Shown here: one piece after another, positions 60,563-64,000 of the stretch
Position numbering within the stretch: the first letter of the stretch is position 1
Layout of the letters: each line of letters starts with the position of its first letter
Assembly: GCF_051201685.1 (NCBI RefSeq)
Contig: NZ_CP179213.1
Coordinates: 992,001 to 1,056,000, forward strand
DNA: 64,000 nt
Source: Luminiphilus sp051201685
GTDB taxonomy: Bacteria > Pseudomonadota > Gammaproteobacteria > Pseudomonadales > Halieaceae
Reading direction: 5' to 3'
Position numbers and translations under genes: made by a program
Notes under the pieces: model-generated
Seen by the model: only the letters and a program-made list of their open reading frames with translations
Told to the model about the DNA's origin: nothing
Databases searched by the model: none

Positions 60563-61774
60563 ATGAAAATTCGTCAAACCTATATCTGCGAACCTGTACG
60601 GACACCCGTAGGAAAGTTCGGCGGCGCCTACAAGCCCTTAGAGGCACAATTCCTGGGTGCTGCGGTAGTGAAGGGTCTCCTGGAGAGAACCGGGCTTCCC
60701 GGGGAGGCTGTGGAGGATGTGCTCTTCGCCCAGTGTTATTCCAGCATGGATGCACCTGCACTGGGTCGCGTGGTGGCGCTGGATGCCGGCCTGCCGACAA
60801 CGGTAGGAGGATTGCAACTCGATCGACGCTGCGGCTCTGGTTTACAGGCGCTGATTTATGCTTATCTTCAGGTAGCAAGCGGTGGCTCTGATGTCGTGAT
60901 AGCCGGTGGCGCTGAATCCATGAGTAACGCGCCTTTCTTTACTCATCGTGCGCGCTGGGGCCTAAAAGAGCCGACACTTGAACTGCAGGATTCCTTAGCG
61001 CGTGGTCGCGTCACAGCGGGCGGCGTCAACTATCCCGTGGCCGGTGGCATGTTGGAAACAGCAGAAAATCTGCGCAGCGAGTATGGAATACCCCGTGAAG
61101 AGCAGGATATGTTTGCGGTGGAATCCCAGCGCCGAGCCATTGCCGCTCAAGAGCAGGGCTTGTTTGACGACGAAGTCATTCCTGTTACTGTCCCCGCTCG
61201 CAAGGGCGATATCGTCGTGACCCAAGACGAGACTCCCCGGGAAACTACCGTGGAAGCTCTGGCAGGCCTCAAGGCGATTAGGGCAGGTGCTGATCCCGAC
61301 GCTACGGTCACCGCGGGCAATGCCAGTACCCAGAACGACGGTGCCTCGGCTTGTATTGTGGCAAGTGAAGACGCGGTAGCTCAGTATGGGCTAAAGCCCT
61401 TTGGTCGGCTGGTGTCTTGGTCCGTTGCGGGGGTAGAGCCTGCACGGATGGGCATTGGGCCCGTGCCCGCAGTACAAAAGGCGCTGCGAAATGCGGGGTT
61501 GAAGTTATCCGATATAGACCTGATCGAACTCAACGAGGCCTTTGCCGCGCAGGTGCTGGCGTGTACTCGCGCGCTGGGGTTTGAGCGGGCCGATTTCGCG
61601 CGTTTAAATGTCAACGGTTCGGGCATTTCGTTGGGCCACCCGGTAGGGGCAACGGGGGGGCGAATCCTCGCGACATTGCTGCGTGAAATGGGCCGTCGGG
61701 GGAGTCGATACGGTATCGAAACTATGTGTATCGGTGGCGGCCAAGGCCTTGCTGCGTTATTTGAGCGGGTTTAG
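60563..61774 (+). CDS. Acetyl-CoA acyltransferase (thiolase)
   Basis: This 403-residue thiolase has the active Cys in LQLDRRCGSGLQALIYA, the His motif NVNGSGISLGHPVGATGGRILA and CIGGGQGLAALFERV at the end. It begins MKIRQTYICEPVRTPVGKFGGAYK. It belongs to the acetyl-CoA acetyltransferase/3-ketoacyl-CoA thiolase class and is different from the leftward one at 53083. The last 4 bases overlap the end of the convergent TetR gene. It closes the rightward operon. Confidence 0.95.
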   Translation: MKIRQTYICEPVRTPVGKFGGAYKPLEAQFLGAAVVKGLLERTGLPGEAVEDVLFAQCYSSMDAPALGRVVALDAGLPTTVGGLQLDRRCGSGLQALIYAYLQVASGGSDVVIAGGAESMSNAPFFTHRARWGLKEPTLELQDSLARGRVTAGGVNYPVAGGMLETAENLRSEYGIPREEQDMFAVESQRRAIAAQEQGLFDDEVIPVTVPARKGDIVVTQDETPRETTVEALAGLKAIRAGADPDATVTAGNASTQNDGASACIVASEDAVAQYGLKPFGRLVSWSVAGVEPARMGIGPVPAVQKALRNAGLKLSDIDLIELNEAFAAQVLACTRALGFERADFARLNVNGSGISLGHPVGATGGRILATLLREMGRRGSRYGIETMCIGGGQGLAALFERV

Positions 61775-63048
61775 TCCAGTTCCGGTGGCGGTGGCCACTC
61801 CGCTTTAGCTGCTGCCGTATAGAGGCCTTCGAAAACGAAAGTCATATAGGTTTTGCGGAAGCGTTTCGCCTGCTTTACCCGCTCCTTGACAGAATTCGCT
61901 CCTTTGAGAACGAGGAACAAACCTACCAGCGATGCGCTGGCGGTAATGATGGCGCTCATTTCCGGGTCTGTACCCTTGCGCAGATGTCCGTGCTTTGCGT
62001 GCCAGCGGAAGAGTTTGCGGTAGTGGGCAATAAGCGGATCCTTGCGAGCGCCATCCCTGAGCATTTGTTGAATACGGATTCTCAGTAAGCTCAGGTCTTC
62101 GGCGCTAAGATCGGAGGCATCTGTGAAGGACTCACGTCTAGCGAATGAGCGGTCCAGCGTGTAGATGAGTTCCTTGTCGAGTTTTTCCTCGACAGCGGCA
62201 ATAAGATCTTCCTTCTTCTTAAAATGATAGTAGGCACCCGGACGCGTGACGCCTGCCCTGCGCGCCACCTCAGAGACGGAGACAGCCTGTTCCCCCACTT
62301 CTGCCATAAGCAACATGGCTGTCTTCATCAGTTGTTCCCGGGTCTCTACAGATTTGGCTTTTCTGCCATCGCGGATCGTGTCTTTCGTCGACACAGGTTT
62401 TTCAGCACCGTCTCCGTCGTGAGAGTAGCGGGGCAGTTTTGGCCAGTCTTTGAGTTTTTCCGGTAACAAAGCACCATCGAACATCAGCTGGTAATTGGCC
62501 TTGCCAAAAAGCTTGGCTTGTTTGTGTCGACGGCTCTTTTGTTTGAATTCAGATACCGCCAGAAAAGAAGAAACCAGAGTGGTACCCCTAACGATGGCAG
62601 CTATATCGGCTTCGACGCCAGGTTTCACCAGGCCTTCACGGGCTGCCCGGGTAAGGCCCCTTTCTCGGAAGCGTATGATGACGTCATCTGTGCCTTGTTC
62701 CAGCAGTCTCTGAATGCGCAGATAGATCGTGTCCTGATCCTCTGCGGCAAACTCTGCGGCCTGTGAATAAAGGTATTTGTCTTCTTTACTGCCGGCTACG
62801 GTTCTGACCAGTTGGTGATCAGTATCTTTGCGCACGGCCTCGAGCATGGCATCGCGGGATTTGAAGTGATAGTAAGCCCCAGGGCGGGTAACTTCGGCGG
62901 CTTTGGCTACAGCAACGACAGACACCGAGTTAATGCCCTTTTCAACGATGAGTTTCGCGGCGGCTGCAATTAGCTTCTGGCGGGTCGCACGGCTTCGGGC
63001 TGACCAGCCGTTCTCTGGCTCTGCCGTGGATTCGATATTGGATGCCAT
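61771..63048 (-). CDS. Tandem double-TetR transcriptional regulator
   Basis: This 425-residue protein carries two full TetR modules in one chain. Module 1 has its helix-turn-helix in SVSVVAVAKAAEVTRPGAYYHFK (about residues 41-63); module 2 repeats it in AVSVSEVARRAGVTRPGAYYHFK (about residues 255-277). Both share VTRPGAYYHFK exactly, and each is followed by an alpha-helical ligand-type domain ending with KQAK-F-K stretches. A charged linker (EKPVSTKDTIRDGRKAKSVETR) joins them. The protein probably acts as a covalent pseudo-dimer on the palindromes of region C, one of which (63197) lies in its own promoter. Its ligand is likely a CoA thioester of the pathway. Confidence 0.9.
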   Translation of the reverse strand: MASNIESTAEPENGWSARSRATRQKLIAAAAKLIVEKGINSVSVVAVAKAAEVTRPGAYYHFKSRDAMLEAVRKDTDHQLVRTVAGSKEDKYLYSQAAEFAAEDQDTIYLRIQRLLEQGTDDVIIRFRERGLTRAAREGLVKPGVEADIAAIVRGTTLVSSFLAVSEFKQKSRRHKQAKLFGKANYQLMFDGALLPEKLKDWPKLPRYSHDGDGAEKPVSTKDTIRDGRKAKSVETREQLMKTAMLLMAEVGEQAVSVSEVARRAGVTRPGAYYHFKKKEDLIAAVEEKLDKELIYTLDRSFARRESFTDASDLSAEDLSLLRIRIQQMLRDGARKDPLIAHYRKLFRWHAKHGHLRKGTDPEMSAIITASASLVGLFLVLKGANSVKERVKQAKRFRKTYMTFVFEGLYTAAAKAEWPPPPELD

Positions 63049-63196
63049 AATCGTTTTCAGCTTATTAGTGGTTGGGAAGCCTAGATTCCCGGCTCATCCG
63101 CTTCGAAGATGGTAACAGAACCCTTATCAGCCCTGCAAAAAATGTACTGAGTGTTGAATCTGTCTCTCTAGGAGCGACTGTATTCTTGCGATTAAC

Positions 63197-63212
63197 TTTA
63201 CACACGTGTTAA
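63197..63212. promoter_or_regulatory. Operator 2f between the double-TetR and acyl-CoA ligase genes
   Basis: TTTACACACGTGTTAA is the best example of the region C motif, with the perfect inner palindrome ACACGTGT. It lies 149 bases upstream of the TetR start and 92 bases upstream of the ligase start, so the regulator probably represses itself and the ligase. Confidence 0.72.
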
Positions 63213-63303
63213 CCTAACGGTTGAATTCGCCGTATCAAATCCGATGAGATTCCCGACGGCGTTGGGTGGCGTAACGGCTTGTGTTAAGAGGAATAGGGCG
63301 CTA

Positions 63304-64000
63304 ATGACCAATTCTGCCTGGAGAACCGAGCAGCGACACACCATACTCGAGCTGTGGAAAGAAGCCGTGGCAACATCGCCTGATACGGTGTTCCTGCACT
63401 TTCTTAATGACAATGAGAAGTATACTTACGCCGAGTTCGATGCGTTATCTAATCGGCTGGCCCAAGGCCTCTTGAGCAGCGGGATCGCTTCTGGGGATCG
63501 CATTGCCACGCTACTGGACAGCCATGCAGATTCAGTCGCCTTGTTGATTGCGGCCTCCAAGGTCAATGCTGTGTACGTGCCCGTCAACACGGCGAATAAA
63601 GGCGAGTTCCTGAGGAATCCTCTGGCCAATTCCGGGGCAAGGGTTCTAGTCAGCGAGGCCCAATACCTTGAGCGGGTGGCAGCGATCAGGGAGGGCTTGC
63701 CCGACCTGCAGACGATTTATATTCGGGGGGAATCCTCAGCGGGCGCAACGGCCGGTGAGTTATTTGCGCAATTATATTCAGACAATAGTGCCGACACTGA
63801 TATCTGCCCAGATCCGGGAGACATCGCGGGCATTATTTACACGGGGGGCACAACCGGCCCCTCCAAGGGCTGTATTCTCAGTCAGAACTATATCGCCAAC
63901 CAGGCACTCAGAACCCGGGAAATGTGCGACCCCCGGCCCGGCGAGGTTAACTGGACTTGCCTGCCCTTATTCCACTTGAACGCCATCGTCGTGACCCTGC
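63304..64000 (+). CDS. AMP-forming acyl-CoA synthetase/ligase, 3' partial
   Basis: The frame runs open from ATG 63304 to the window end (232 codons). It starts MTNSAWRTEQRHTILELWKEA, with YTYAEFDALSNRLAQGL, GDRIATLLDSHADSV and the phosphate-binding motif IIYTGGTTGPSKGCILS, which is the ANL superfamily A3 core with Gly in place of the usual Ser. It resembles long/medium-chain and bile-acid-type CoA ligases. It is divergent from the double-TetR gene, sharing operator 2f, and would supply the CoA thioester that the beta-oxidation genes act on. Confidence 0.93.
   Translation, partial: MTNSAWRTEQRHTILELWKEAVATSPDTVFLHFLNDNEKYTYAEFDALSNRLAQGLLSSGIASGDRIATLLDSHADSVALLIAASKVNAVYVPVNTANKGEFLRNPLANSGARVLVSEAQYLERVAAIREGLPDLQTIYIRGESSAGATAGELFAQLYSDNSADTDICPDPGDIAGIIYTGGTTGPSKGCILSQNYIANQALRTREMCDPRPGEVNWTCLPLFHLNAIVVTL

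Noticed and set aside
1..64000. CRISPR arrays, prophage genes, IS elements, toxin-antitoxin pairs, defence systems
   Set aside because: No repeat-spacer pattern, transposase, integrase, capsid or nuclease gene was recognised on either strand.

Overview
The window looks like chromosome from a marine-type gammaproteobacterium. The block alaS - lysC - csrA - tRNA-Ser(GCT) is a typical gammaproteobacterial order. The many TonB-dependent receptors, CaiB/BaiF CoA-transferases and acyl-CoA enzymes fit the OM60/NOR5 (Halieaceae) and neighbouring oligotrophic lineages. That placement is inference, since no rRNA or ribosomal protein gene is present. No CRISPR array, insertion sequence or phage gene was seen.

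Region A (1-25.3 kb) is a catabolic region in several short operons on both strands. It holds a CitE-like CoA lyase (cut by the window edge), an MmgE/PrpD protein, an AbfD/HpaB-superfamily enzyme, a TauD dioxygenase, a DMT exporter, two isochorismatase-fold amidohydrolases, an alpha/beta-hydrolase without a visible nucleophile, a CaiB/BaiF transferase, a HyuA/HyuB pair, a RutA-like flavin monooxygenase (frameshifted), a methyltransferase, an SDR, a TonB receptor and a tandem CaiB/BaiF pair. A 16-bp palindrome close to AAATGTNCGNACATTT recurs in front of several of these units, so they probably form one regulon whose regulator lies outside the window. The mix of amide- and ring-opening enzymes suggests breakdown of a cyclic N-containing compound; the substrate is unknown.

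Region B (25.4-38.9 kb) is mostly conserved chromosome: a GreB-like factor, an iron-acquisition operon behind a Fur-box-like site (DUF4856 lipoprotein, imelysin lipoprotein, TonB receptor, fatty-acid-hydroxylase-superfamily membrane protein), an M23 peptidase, a Trm112-like protein, a HIT protein, alaS, lysC, csrA and tRNA-Ser. A 157-bp stretch starting inside the tRNA 3' end is tandemly duplicated at 186-bp spacing.

Region C (39.3-64 kb) begins just after that duplication and is a second catabolic block: crotonase, broken SDR, TonB receptor, SDR, MFS transporter (frameshifted); a leftward eight-gene operon (thiolase, crotonase, 3-hydroxyacyl-CoA dehydrogenase (frameshifted), crotonase-fold isomerase, MaoC/FAS1-type dehydratase, SnoaL-like, NmrA-like, amidohydrolase); a rightward operon (three acyl-CoA dehydrogenases, CaiB/BaiF, SDR, thiolase); a protein with two complete TetR modules; and a divergent acyl-CoA ligase cut by the window edge. 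A second operator, close to TTTACACACGTGTTAA, occurs at six places in front of these units, including between the double-TetR gene and the ligase. This reads as one self-contained beta-oxidation-like regulon for an imported hydrophobic carboxylic acid. Three frameshifts (14617, 45028, 51217) each sit at a short homopolymer and may be sequencing errors.
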